Source of the DNA: Desulfothermus okinawensis JCM 13304
GTDB taxonomy: Bacteria; Desulfobacterota; Desulfovibrionia; Desulfovibrionales; Desulfothermaceae
NCBI GenBank assembly: GCA_001311565.1
Contig: BBBM01000019.1
Location: 1-48,628, forward strand
Direction: 5' to 3'
Length of the DNA stretch: 48,628 bases
Shown here piece after piece: positions 1 to 10,221 of this stretch. The notes below the pieces were generated by a model, which worked only from the letters and a program-made list of their open reading frames with translations, was not told the DNA's origin and ran no database searches. Position 1 is the first letter of the stretch, and each line of letters begins with the position of its first letter. Both the position numbers and the translations under genes were made by a program.

Positions 1-58
1 GGAAAATTAAAAATTAATTTTCTGGGTCCTCTTATTTTTTTTAAAGGGATTGCAAAAA

Positions 59-2461
59 ATGAGTTGGGAAGGATATCTTAAGTGGCTTGAATCTCAGAAA
101 AACAAACTGGATTCCCATTTAAAAAATAACAAAATTTGGGAGGCCAAGGATATTGCAGAAACCACTTTATTATCCTTGATCAGAACCTGGGATTATGGAG
201 AAAAAAAGAGGCCACACCAAAGACCTTGCCAGGCTCAAAGAATTTTTCCAAGACGCCCTCTCTAAAATAGATGTTGAAGAAAATCCTGTTATTGCTTCTA
301 TTTTTAACAACAAAGACAAAACCTACCAAATCCCCCTGGAGCAAGTTGAATCCTTTGTAAAACAAGGAGACTATAAAAAGGCTATTGATAACTTAAATAG
401 TCTAGTTAACCAGGGAATACTAGACTTTGACATTGTTAAATTAATGATCTTTTGTCTGGAAAAAAGGGACGAAATTGATGAACTTTCGGAATTTTTGACA
501 AAGATATTGCTTGAAAAAGAACGTTTCACAGAAAAACAACTTGCCTATATTTATTATAAATTGGGCTCAACTTTAATTAAGCTTAACAAAATCACACAGG
601 CCAGGGAATGTTTTTGGAAATTGAAAAAGTTAGATCCAAATTTTCCGGGAATTAAAGAAAAATTAGAAGAACTAGAAAGAAAAAGGGTACGTACAAAGAG
701 TAGATACGAACTACTTCTAGATGCTGGATACCTAACAGAAGAACAGTTAAAAGAAGCCAAGGACATTGCCGTAAGGGAAGGGACAGATTTAGATGAAATC
801 CTGATTACTAAATTTAATGTTCCCAAAAAGGAACTGGGTAAATCACTAAGTAGTTTTTATGGGGTACCATTTGTGGAATTTAACCCCAAAACCTTGCCTC
901 CATATGGAATTTTTGAAAAGAGGAAATTAGATCCCAATTTTCTCAAACAATATGAGTGGGTACCTTATAGAGAGGAAGGTAAAACCATCCAGGTCATTAT
1001 GACCAATCCCTTTGACCTGGGAAGATTAGATGAGATCAAATTTATATTGGGCACCAATCAAATAGAACCTTTAGTTTCCACAAAAAAAAGACATTGAAGA
1101 GTTTATTGATCACTTTTTTTAAACAGCTTACTGCTGAAAATGAACTCCTGGAATTTGATGAGGAGGTAGAAGACGACAGAGCTTCTGAATTTGAAGAACT
1201 TGAAGAAGAAATCTCTGAACAAGATAGCGAGGTGGTTAGACTTGTAAATGCTATTTTAGTTGAAGCATGGAGGCGAAATGCATCAGATATCCACATTGAG
1301 CCAAACACTATATCCAAGTACTGTTCAATACGGATGAGAATAGATGGGACCTGTCATGAATTTAAAAAACTTAGGCTACATTATGCAAGGCCACTTGTCT
1401 CAAGAATAAAAATAATGGCAAGGTTGGACATTGCTGAAAGGCGACTTCCCCAGGATGGGAAATTAAAGATAAAGCTTCCAAACATGAATAAAATAGTGGA
1501 ATACCGGGTAGCCACCCTACCCACCATAGACAACCAGGAAGATGTGGTCTTAAGGGTACTTGCCTCTGGAAAGCCAATCCCAATTGACGGTCTGGGGCTG
1601 CTTCCCCATAATCTGGAAATATTCAAACAAGAAATAACTCAGCCATATGGCATGATACTGGTGGTTGGACCAACAGGGTCTGGTAAAACCACTACCCTCC
1701 ACTCCGCCCTTGGATACATAAATAAACCAGATAAAAAAAATCTGGACCGCAGAAGACCCTGTTGAAATAACCCAGGAGGGTCTCAGACAGGTACAGGTTA
1801 ACCCCAAAATAGGTTTGACATTTGCTTCTGCCTTAAGGGCCTTTTTAAGGGCAGATCCAGATGTCATAATGATTGGAGAGATGAGGGATAAAGAAACTGC
1901 CCACATTGGTATAGAGGCATCCTTAACAGGACACCTGGTCTTTTCCACCCTTCATACAAATTCTGCCCCAGAGACCATTACAAGGCTACTTGACATGGAA
2001 TTAGACCCATTTAATTTTTCCGACTCCATGCTCTGTATACTCGCCCAGAGACTAATAAAAACCCTTTGTAGCCAATGTAAAGAACCATACAAGCCATCAA
2101 ATGAAGAGATAGATGAACTTATATCTGAGTTTGGCAGAGATGATTGGGATAGATGGATTAAAAGAAAAGAAATAACCCTATACAGGGCAAAAGGCTGCCC
2201 CAATTGTATGAATGGCTACAAAGGAAGAATGGGCGTCCACGAACTCCTAAAAAAACTCAGACTCAATTAGATCCCTGATTAAAAAAAAGGGCCCCCACAG
2301 AAGAAATTAGAGAAGTTGCAATATCACAAGGCATGCTCACCCTAAAACAAGATGGTATCCTCAAAGTCATAAGTGGCTACACTGATATCCATCAGGTAAG
2401 GGCAGTAGCTGGAAAAAAAATAAAAGCCACATTTAAATTTAGTAAAATAAAAAAAGCTTAA
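59..2461 (+). CDS. pilB: Type IV pilus / type II secretion assembly ATPase (PilB/GspE), frame broken by sequence indels
   Basis: Cytoplasmic hexameric ATPase that drives pilus or pseudopilus polymerisation. Restored order: a helical TPR-like N-terminal part (about residues 1-160), an MshEN/GspE N-terminal domain (to about 345), then the ATPase with Walker A GPTGSGKTT near nt 1669, Walker B region DPDVIMIGEMRD near nt 1855, and the zinc tetracysteine (CSQC near nt 2068, CPNC near nt 2196). The ATG at 59 has an AAAGGGA box about 9 nt upstream, better than the TTG at 50. Six single-base shifts break the frame (around 200, 1082-1089, 1114-1120, 1730-1737, 2248-2254 and 2272-2279), all in A or T runs. 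Length of about 798 residues exceeds the usual 560-580 because of the N-terminal part. No other pilus gene is in view, so PilB versus GspE cannot be settled. Confidence 0.88.
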
Positions 2462-2677
2462 TATTGGCTATAATTCATCATAAATAAAAAAATACCACAA
2501 AAGTATTTATATATTTTAAACTTGATTTTTTATTGGCCTATTGGTAAGTTTGCCAACAATAACTTAACAAAAAAAAAGTTCTTATGAAAAATTTTTAAGA
2601 GGCAGAGCTAGTGGTATTTTTATAATAATTTATTTGTTTGTAAAAAGGATATATTAACCTAAAAAGGAGATGGGCCA
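2462..2677. other. AT-rich intergenic stretch
   Basis: A 216-base gap between the ATPase and cytochrome genes. It holds a long-spaced inverted repeat (AATACCAC near 2490 and GTGGTATT near 2610) and the ribosome site AAGGAG just before 2678. I see no ORF, and no promoter that I would defend. Confidence 0.5.
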
Positions 2678-5416
2678 TGGTTTTAAAAAAAGGCATGGTG
2701 TACTTTTTTGATGTTTTTACCTATCTTTTTTTATAGTAGAGTTTAAATTAGGAAGATGTGCTGTATATAATAAAAGCAGTAAACTTTATGAAGAAAGAAA
2801 AAAAAGACGCAATGGGTGTATGCCCCCCATTTTATCTTTTAGATGAAAATGGGAATATTATAAATCCTGTAAAGCATATAAACGATCATGTTCCATACAG
2901 TCCTGAAAAGACATGTGGCAGGTGTCATGATTATAAGAAAATAACCAAGGCATATCATTTTATGCAGGGAAAGGGGGAGAAATTATCAAAAGAATTTAAA
3001 GAAATGTATCCCTGGTGTACAAGTCCAGGACAATATGGGGAAGGTGGTGAAGTCCTGGACCGATTTTCCCGCAGTTGGCGGAAAAGAAGAATAACTCCTC
3101 TTTAGATATAGATTTTACTTCTTTTACTTTTGCCAAAATGTGCGGAAAATGTCATCCAGGAGGAGGGTCTTTAGAATACGATAGATCTGGTCATAGATAT
3201 GATAAATTTGCAAAAGATCCTAAAAATACAATCCAGCCTTTGGGAGTTAATAATTATGATGGAGATTATTATAAATCCAATTGGGCTGCTACTGGAGTAT
3301 TAGAGGCTGATTGTCTTATGTGTCATTTGCCTGAATATAACAATAAAGCAAGGATAGAGCAGATAAAAAGGCTTAATTTTAAGTGGGCTGCTACTGCAGG
3401 GTCTGGTTTTGGAAAGGTGATTGGCAGTGTTGCAAAAGGAGAAAAACCTTATGTTGTATACGATCTTTCCAAGTTTGGGCCAGATGGGAAAGTAACATTA
3501 AAGGTGGTTAGAAAGCCAAGAAATGAGAATTGTCTTTTTTGCCACCATGAACCTGGCTGGAAAAAAAGAGGCGCTTCTTTTTCTCCTAGAACAGATGTGC
3601 ATATAAGGGCAGGACTTTTGTGTGTGGATTGTCATGTGACTGGGAGGAGTGCAAAAGATCCAAGAATTTACGGAAGGGAGATGCATGAAATTGGGAAAGG
3701 AGATGATCCAGGAGGGTTTGTAAGGGATGATTTAGACAATACCATGAGAACATGTAAAGATTGCCATTTTAATGGACTTTATAATGCACCCATACCTAAA
3801 CATAAGGGAATCCCACCATGGCATTTTGAATATATTGCTTGTCAGACATGTCATATCCCATGGAGACAGGTAAAAGCCGCCCTTGTTCAGGATGCTTCTG
3901 TTTTTAACAAAAGTCCTAGAATAGCTCCACCACCAAAAAGAATATGGTCCTTTTATGGTCCTGATATGAAAGCATGGAATTATTATGGATTTGAATTGGG
4001 ATACCCAGAAGGGATGCAACCCTACATCCTATTTAGACCTGTTCTTGCTCTATATAAAGGACAGATTTATCCAGTAAATAGGGTCTATACAAGGTGGGTG
4101 GGAATAAAACGAAAAGGACATAAAGGAATTGAACAGCCCCATATGAAGGATATTTTTTTTGATGTGGAAGGCCCATTACAAAGATCCAAACCATAACTAT
4201 CCATTGCTTTCTAAAATCAAAGATGACAACAAAGATGGTTTTTTAGAGGTAAATCGTCCAGAAGAGATTGTTGCTCTTATATCTTCAGTTAAATCAATGC
4301 TTATTTCTAAAGGATATGATTTGACAAATAAAGAAGTTGTGTTTGTAGATGGTGATAGATACACTACAGATGGGAAAAAGTGGGTTTATATTCCTAAAAA
4401 GCCTTATGAATATTCACCCTACGGCTCTGTATTTAAATATTCTCATGATGTTTCCCCAGCAAAGAATGCATTAGGTGCAAAAGGATGTATAGATTGCCAC
4501 AGTAATAAATCCCATTTCTTCTTTGGAAAGGTGATGAAGATTCCATTTGATAAAAATGCAAATCCAGTGTTTGAGCCTCAATATAAGCTCATTGGATATA
4601 ATGGTAATCCAAGGCAACATAAAGGAATTGTTGGAATATTTTCTGTATCATTTAAATGGTTTACAATAATTGTCCTATTGGGACTTTTTTATACATATAA
4701 TTCTGGATTTTACTGCAAGAATAAGAGAAAAGAACAAATTAGATAGAGAAATAGAAGGAGAATATCAGAGATTTAATTCAAATTTCCTTGCACAACATCT
4801 TTTGCTTGTTATAAGTGTGGTGCTTTTAACTATTTCTGGAATATTTTTATGGTGTACTAGATATCCTGGGTCTTATACTGCTACACACATCAGCGCACTT
4901 TGTGGTGGGCTGGATTTTTGGAGAGTTGTTCATAGAATCGGTGGTATAATTTTGATTATTGCAGCTATATATCATATCATATACTCAATCGTATGTGCGG
5001 ATGGAAGAAAAGACTTTATTGAGATGCTTCCAAAGAAAAAGGATTTTAAGGACTTTGGTAAAAATCTCATGTGGTTTTTGGGGATTTCAAAAGAGCGTCC
5101 CAGATTTGGCAGGTTTAGTTATTTTGAGAAATTTGATTACTGGGCAGTATATTGGGGATGTGTAATAATGATTGGAACAGGTGTTTTTATGTGGTTTCCA
5201 GATATCCTTAAAAGGATCTTCCCAGATATTACTTATAAAGTGTTTGATGTATTGAAAGAGATACATGCGCACGAAGCCTATCTTGCTATTTTGGCAATAT
5301 TTATATGGCATATATACAATGTGCATTTTAGACCTGGTAGATTTCCAGGTGTAAAGACATGGATAACTGGTAGATTGTCTTTAAAAGAAAAAGAACTGGA
5401 GCATCCATTAGAATAA
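2678..5416 (+). CDS. Octaheme cytochrome c fused to membrane cytochrome b, frame broken by sequence indels
   Basis: Predicted periplasm-facing electron-transfer protein linking a multiheme c module to the quinone pool. Eight CXXCH motifs are visible, starting at nt 2914, 3141, 3312, 3531, 3621, 3753, 3840 and 4486. The C-terminal part (from about nt 4650) has several membrane segments and conserved His residues of the cytochrome b/FdnI-NarI type. Start: ATG 2678 with AAGGAG upstream. It gives a clean signal peptide (KKAW then a hydrophobic core) only if single excess bases are removed from the runs near 2684, 2728 and 2800. Other shifts are a lost base near 3066 and extra T near 4152 and 4685. 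Correcting 4685 joins the c and b parts into one chain of about 911 residues. Without it there would be two overlapping genes. Sulfate reducers have related Ohc-type complexes, but I cannot assign this one to a named family. Confidence 0.82.
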
Positions 5417-5467
5417 ACAGAGGCAAAATGATGTGATTAAAGGCATATTTTTTTCTTTTTCCAGGTA

Positions 5468-5517
5468 TTTTAACCCCTTTTCCCCTAGTTTGACAGTTGA
5501 AGGGGTTAAAATTCTTT
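5468..5517 (+). terminator. Intrinsic terminator after the cytochrome gene
   Basis: A 12-bp perfect stem (5468-5479 with 5500-5511, core AACCCCTT/AAGGGGTT) is followed by TTCTTTT, 52 bases after the cytochrome stop codon. Confidence 0.75.
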
Positions 5518-5701
5518 TAAATTAGTATGTTACAAAATTAAAAAAACGAGGGAATTTACCTCCAGGTATTCGAGATGGGATACTAACCCAAGTTTATCAA
5601 AATTTTTGATAATATATTGTAATAACTGAAATTTAATTTTTATTTGCCACTACAAATTTTCTGGTTGACATCTCAAAAAAAATGGAATAGCAATTAAATT
5701 C
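5518..5701. other. Non-coding upstream region of the aromatic operon
   Basis: Part of the 526-base gap before the first aromatic gene. It contains the motif TAACCCAAGTTTATCAAAA at 5584-5602, also found at 24862-24880, and a possible -35 box TTGACA at 5664-5669 without a convincing -10. No ORF is supported here. Confidence 0.45.
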
Positions 5702-5776
5702 ATGAACACAAAACTCGGGCTGAATTCCACCTCATTTAATTTTTATTTTAGCTTTTTTTTATTTTTGGTATTTTAG
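5702..5776 (+). promoter_or_regulatory. Aromatic-rich leader peptide ORF of the aromatic supraoperon (attenuator sensor)
   Basis: As written this is a 24-codon ORF with seven Phe and one Tyr codons, stopping at 5774-5776. It contains an 8-T run at 5753-5760. Nearly all such runs in confirmed genes here are one base too long. With 7 T the codons read FNFYFSFFYFWYF, that is Phe, Tyr and Trp, and the ORF runs to TAG at about 5808-5810. It ends just before an antiterminator/terminator pair and precedes genes for aromatic synthesis. Against it: the region is T-rich, so Phe codons come easily, and no Shine-Dalgarno box precedes ATG 5702. Confidence 0.5.
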
Positions 5777-5786
5777 GGGTGGAGTC

Positions 5787-5872
5787 TGTGGCCCGGGTGG
5801 TTTAATTTAGGAAAATACCCAGGAAAAATCCCAAAGGGCCGCAGGCTAAATAAGCCAGCGGCCCTTTTTTTT
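5787..5872 (+). terminator. Attenuator: antiterminator / intrinsic terminator before the aromatic operon
   Basis: Terminator: 5833-5842 (AAAGGGCCGC) pairs with 5858-5867 (GCGGCCCTTT), with an inner GGCT/AGCC stem and an 8-T tract (5865-5872). Competing arm: 5787-5794 (TGTGGCCC) can pair over 8 positions, with one G-U, with 5836-5843 (GGGCCGCA). This would dismantle the terminator. A further pair, 5727-5733 with 5776-5782, could form around the leader codons. The terminator is clear; the switching role is inferred. Confidence 0.7.
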
Positions 5873-5942
5873 ATGGTCGTTGGCTTAAAAATAATAACAG
5901 TCATGGGGCCCAGGTAACAAAAACAAACAGGAGGTTAGTAAA

Positions 5943-6743
5943 ATGCATCTGGGCAAATCAATTAGACTTGAGAGGATCTTCAATAGAAATACTGGCAGGA
6001 CAATAATAGTACCTTTAGACCATGGAGTCACAGTTGGACCAATCTTTGGACTTGTGGATCTAAAAAACACTGTAGACCAAGTGGCTGAAGGTGGAGCCAA
6101 TGCAGTGGTAATGCACAAGGGCCTTGTTAGATGTGGACATAGAGAAAAGGGAAAGGACATTGGACTTATAATTCACCTCTCAGGAAGCACCCAGCTCTCC
6201 CCATATCCCAATGCCAAGACATTGGTTGGCAGGGTTGAAGATGCCATAAAACTTGGAGCCGACGCAGTTTCTGTACATGTTAATCTGGGAGATGAAACAG
6301 AAAGATACATGTTAGCTGATTTGGGTAAAATAACAAGCGAAGCAAATGAATGGGGCATGCCAGTTCTGGCAATGGTTTATGGAAGAGGACCAAAGATTAA
6401 AAATGGATATGATCCTGAAATTGTTGCTCACTGTGCAAGGGTTGGTGAAGAATTAGGCGCTGATGTTGTAAAAGTACCCTATACTGGAGACGTTGAATCA
6501 TTTAGTAAAGTTGTGGAGGCGTGTTGTATCCCTGTGGTTATTGCAGGTGGCCCCAAAATGGATAATAAAAAGGACCTCCTTAAAATGGTCTATGAATCTA
6601 TCCAGGCAGGTGGAGCTGGACTCTCAGTTGGGAGAAATATATTTCAGGACGAGGACCCCAGGACACTTGTTCGCGCACTTCATGGTATCGTACATGACGA
6701 TTTGAGCATTGAAGAAGCACTTGAAATTGTAAACAACAAATAG
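5943..6743 (+). CDS. aroA': 2-amino-3,7-dideoxy-D-threo-hept-6-ulosonate (ADH) synthase
   Basis: Class I (Schiff-base) aldolase of the DhnA/FbaB type. In archaea and some deltaproteobacteria it catalyses the first step of the DAHP-independent route to 3-dehydroquinate. The 266-residue barrel is intact. Visible are the early [10 protein letters not shown] segment, the VPYTGD segment with the active-site Lys just before it (DVVKVPY) and the C-terminal phosphate-binding region IAGGPK...[18 protein letters not shown] lies 8 bases before ATG 5943. It is the first gene of the supraoperon and is followed 16 bases later by DHQ synthase II, the next step, which is why I choose this function over fructose-bisphosphate aldolase. 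Confidence 0.88.
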   Translation: MHLGKSIRLERIFNRNTGRTIIVPLDHGVTVGPIFGLVDLKNTVDQVAEGGANAVVMHKGLVRCGHREKGKDIGLIIHLSGSTQLSPYPNAKTLVGRVEDAIKLGADAVSVHVNLGDETERYMLADLGKITSEANEWGMPVLAMVYGRGPKIKNGYDPEIVAHCARVGEELGADVVKVPYTGDVESFSKVVEACCIPVVIAGGPKMDNKKDLLKMVYESIQAGGAGLSVGRNIFQDEDPRTLVRALHGIVHDDLSIEEALEIVNNK

Positions 6744-6759
6744 GGAGAATTGAACATTT

Positions 6760-7736
6760 ATGAAAGAAATAATAGTTAAGGCAATACCCTTTGATAAAAA
6801 GCTGGTTACCCTATCCCTGGAATCTGGTGTAGATGGAATTTTGGCAGAAAAGGATAAGATAAAAGAAGTCAGCGCCCTTGGCAGGATTAAGACCTTTGTT
6901 CCAGAAGATTTTGAGGCTATTTCCCTGAATTCCAAGGAAGATGAATTGCTGGCAGAAGAATATCTAAAAAAAGGGGAAAAGGGTTTTAATCTCCCATGGA
7001 TGGGAAATAATCCCCATAGAAAACCTCCTTGCTGTACAGGATGGAAAATTGGGAGTGGAGGTGAAAAATTTAGAAGAAGCAAAATTGGCATCTGGGATCC
7101 TGGAAAAAGGAGTAGATTTTCTAGTTATCTTACCAGAAGGCAGACAATTTATAAAACAAATAGTAAAAGATCTAAAGCTGACAGGAGACAAGGTGGATCT
7201 TGAGGTTGCAAAGATTACATCCATAAAGCCAATTGGATTGGGACATAGGGTATGCGTGGACACCTGTTCCATTTTAAATACTGGCCAGGGAATGCTTGTT
7301 GGCAATTCCTCTGGCTTTACCTTTTTAATACATGCAGAAACAGAAAAAAAATCCTTATGTTGCATCTAGACCTTTTAGGGTAAATGCAGGTGCAGTACAC
7401 TCATATGTATTAAGGCCAAATGATAAAACATCCTATTTAGAAGAATTAAAAGCAGGAGATGAGGTCCTTGTAGTTGATAGTGAAGGGAATACTATGCTCA
7501 GCTCTGTTGGCCGGGTCAAAATAGAGATAAGGCCATTACTTTTAATAAGTGCTGAGACCTCAGGGAAGAAAGGAGATGTGATCTTACAAAATGCAGAGAC
7601 AATAAGGCTTGTTGGAAAAGATGGAGCCCCCATATCTGTTGTGAGCCTGAAACAAGGAGATGAAGTACTGGTAAGAGTAGATGATGCTGGAAGACACTTT
7701 GGGATGCGCATAAAAGAGGAGATAAAGGAAAAATAA
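6760..7736 (+). CDS. aroB': 3-dehydroquinate synthase II, frame broken by sequence indels
   Basis: NAD-dependent enzyme that deaminates and cyclises the ADH synthase product to 3-dehydroquinate, replacing classical AroB. Restored length is about 324 residues, normal for the family. Conserved stretches: IKPIGLGHRVCVDTCS near nt 7210, GMLVGNSSGF near 7290, the RPFRVNAGAVHSYV region near 7370 and the C-terminal GDEVLV segments. Extra bases lie in the 6965-6980 A/G runs and in the 8-A run near 7342. The ATG at 6760 follows GGGAGA. It is co-transcribed with the genes on either side. Confidence 0.9.
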
Positions 7737-7755
7737 ACCGGGGTAGGAGAAAAGA

Positions 7756-8874
7756 ATGTCTGTAGATACAAATTCAAGACTTAAAGAGATTAGAAGAGAG
7801 ATAAATAAAATAGACAGCCAGATACTCGCTCTCTTAAATGAGAGGGCTAGATACAGTCTGGAAGTTGGTAAATTAAAAAAAAGAAAGTAAAGACAGTATA
7901 TTTAAACCATTCAGGGAAAAAGATATCCTAGAGGAATTGGAAAAGGCTAATCCAGGGCCCCTTCCCAGGGAACACTTAATTGCCATTTATAGGGAGATAT
8001 TGTCCTCTTCCAGGAGTCTTCAGCGTCCTCAAAAAAATAGTCTATCTTGGCCCAGAAGGGACGTTCTCATATTTTGCTGCCCTTCACTATTTTGGAAATT
8101 CAGCAAATTATTTTCCAAAGTTTGTATTAGAAGATGTATTTAAGGCAGTGAGAAATAGAGAGGCTGAGCTTGGAGTGATCCCCCTTGAAAATTCGCTACA
8201 GGTACTGTTGGCCAGAGCTGGATATGTTTTTGAAATATCAAGTATTTATCCAGGCAGAAATTTTTTTGTAAAATAAGCCACAGCCTACTTTCCATGTGCG
8301 AAAATCTAAGCAATATTGAAGTGGTCTATTCACACCCTCAGGCACTGCAACAATGTTCCATGTGGCTCAAAACCAGGCTCCCTGGAGTGAAAATCGTACC
8401 AGTGGACAGTACTGCTGCAGGGGCAAAATTGGCAAGCCAGAATATAAAGGCAGCGGCAATAGCCCACCCTGCCCTGGCTTGTAGTCTTGGTCTAAATATT
8501 ATTGAAACAGGAATAGAGGACCTACCTGAAAACTGGACCAGATTTTTGATAATAGGCTCAGATGAACCACCAGCAGGAAATAGAGACAAAACATCACTAC
8601 TCTTTACATTGCCTGACAAGCCAGGTTCCCTGGCCAGGGTCTTAAATCTACTTGCCATGGAAAATGTAACATGAAAAAGTTAGAATCCAGGCCAATGAGG
8701 GGAGAGAAGTGGCAGTATGTGTTTTTCTGTGACGTTGAATGTGACCTCAGCAAAGAGCAATACAAGGCCCTTTTGGCAGATTTAAAACATTCATGTCACA
8801 CCCTGAGGATTTTGGGAAGTTATCCAAATGGTCCTTACATAGATATACCAGGGGAAATAAGCCCTAAAGCATAG
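7756..8874 (+). CDS. pheA: Chorismate mutase / prephenate dehydratase (P-protein), frame broken by sequence indels
   Basis: Bifunctional enzyme making phenylpyruvate for Phe synthesis. Domains in order: AroQ-type chorismate mutase (about residues 1-85, starting at ATG 7756 after GGAG), prephenate dehydratase (YLGPEGTFSYFAA near nt 8042, GVIPLENSLQ near 8174, the NIIETGIEDLPENWTRF region near 8500), and a C-terminal ACT domain (LLFTLPDKPGSLARVL near 8600) for feedback by Phe. Restored length is about 372 residues. Shifts: excess A near 7880 and 8037, a lost G near 8202, several in 8230-8275, and a lost A near 8672. Confidence 0.88.
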
Positions 8875-8886
8875 GAGAACACCTTT

Positions 8887-10221
8887 ATGAAAGACATCTA
8901 TGCTCCACCAAGTAAATCCATAACCCATAGGGCCATTATATGTGCATCCTTATGTGATGGTACATCAAAAATAAAAAATCCACTTTTATCTGATGATACC
9001 AAAAGGACCCTACAGTGTTGTATAGCCCTGGGAGCAAGGTGTGTTCTATCAAATAATCAGCTTGAAATAAAGGGAATAGAAAAAAAAATGCCATTTAAAC
9101 AAAAAGGTTGAGTTAAATGTAGGTGAGTCTGGAACAACCTGCAGACTAATCACTCCTATTGTTTCCGCCCTTAGGGGTATAGAGGCAAGAATATATGGGG
9201 AAGGTCGAATGCATGAAAGACCCATTGGCGAGCTTTTAGATGTCCTATCCTCACTTGGCACAGAAGTGTTTTATGAAGACAAACAGGGGTTTCCTCCCTT
9301 TAGATTAAGAGCAAATGGTCTAAAAGTAGGAACAGTAGGTATTAGTCTGGAAAAATCTTCCCAATACTTATCAGGTTTGCTTTTGGCATCTCCCCTAGCA
9401 TGCGGAATTATAAAGATCAATATAATAGGCAAAAAAAGCTGTGTCCTGGCCATATGTGGGACTTACAATTGAGGCCATGAAAAAAATTTGGAGTAGATGT
9501 ATCCATATATGAAAAACAGGGAAGGGACTGGTTTAAAAGGGACATTACTGAAATCGCAAAGGTGGAGCCTGGACATATAAAATTTATAGTAAAACCTGGC
9601 CAATACAGACCATGTGAATTTTTCATTGAAGGAGATTGGAGCAATGCATCCTACCTTGTGGCTGCTGGACTTCTTATGGAAGGAGGTTTAAAGATACACG
9701 GCCTTTTAAAAAAATTCCCTCCAGGGGGATAAAAAGATTCTGGATATTTTAAAAAAAATGGGAGCCAGGATGTCATGGGAAAAAGATGCGTTGGTAGTTT
9801 ATCCATCCAGACTCCATGGTATAGATATCAACATGAAAGACTGCCCAGATCTTGTCCCAACAGTTGCTGTTTTGGCATCCATGGCAGAATCAAAGACAAC
9901 AATTTCTGGGGTTGAACATTTAAGGCTAAAAGAAAGTGACAGGTTAAATGGGGTTGCAACAGAGGTAAAAAAAAGTTGGAGCAAAGGTAGAACTATTTAA
10001 AGATGGTCTTGGCATTGATCCCAGAGAGCTACCTGTTGGAAGAGAAATTTTATTTACCACATATGGGGATCACAGGATGGCAATGAGCCTCTCCCTTTAT
10101 GAATTTAAGGGAATTAAGGTTAAACTGGACAACAAGAGATGTGTAGCAAAATCTTTTCCAGATTTTTTTTGATGTCTTTGAAAAATTAAAAAAATTAATA
10201 TCTTATGGACAAAGAAATTAA
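8887..10221 (+). CDS. aroA: 3-phosphoshikimate 1-carboxyvinyltransferase (EPSP synthase), frame broken by sequence indels
   Basis: Adds enolpyruvate to shikimate-3-phosphate. Visible signatures: APPSKSITHRAII at the start, GESGTTCRL near nt 9125, GEGRMHERPI near 9200, SSQYLSGLLLASPLA near 9356, the LRLKESDRLNG motif near 9921 and GDHRMAMS near 10068. Restored length of about 435 residues is normal. Excess bases occur in runs near 9083, 9430, 9480, 9712, 9968 and 10163. Start ATG 8887 follows AGGAG. The written frame stops at 10221, inside tyrA. If the 7-A run at 10188-10194 is also one too long, the stop is TAA at 10196-10198. Confidence 0.88.

Noticed and set aside
1042..1317. Reverse-strand ORFs over pilB, trpD, nrdD and others
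   Set aside because: Ser/Leu/Phe-rich shadow frames opposite conserved genes, without ribosome sites.
5770..5800. T-box-like AGGGTGG string before the aromatic operon
   Set aside because: GGGGTGGAG is only a partial match to the T-box core; no specifier loop or stem I is apparent, and the leader-peptide model explains the same bases better.
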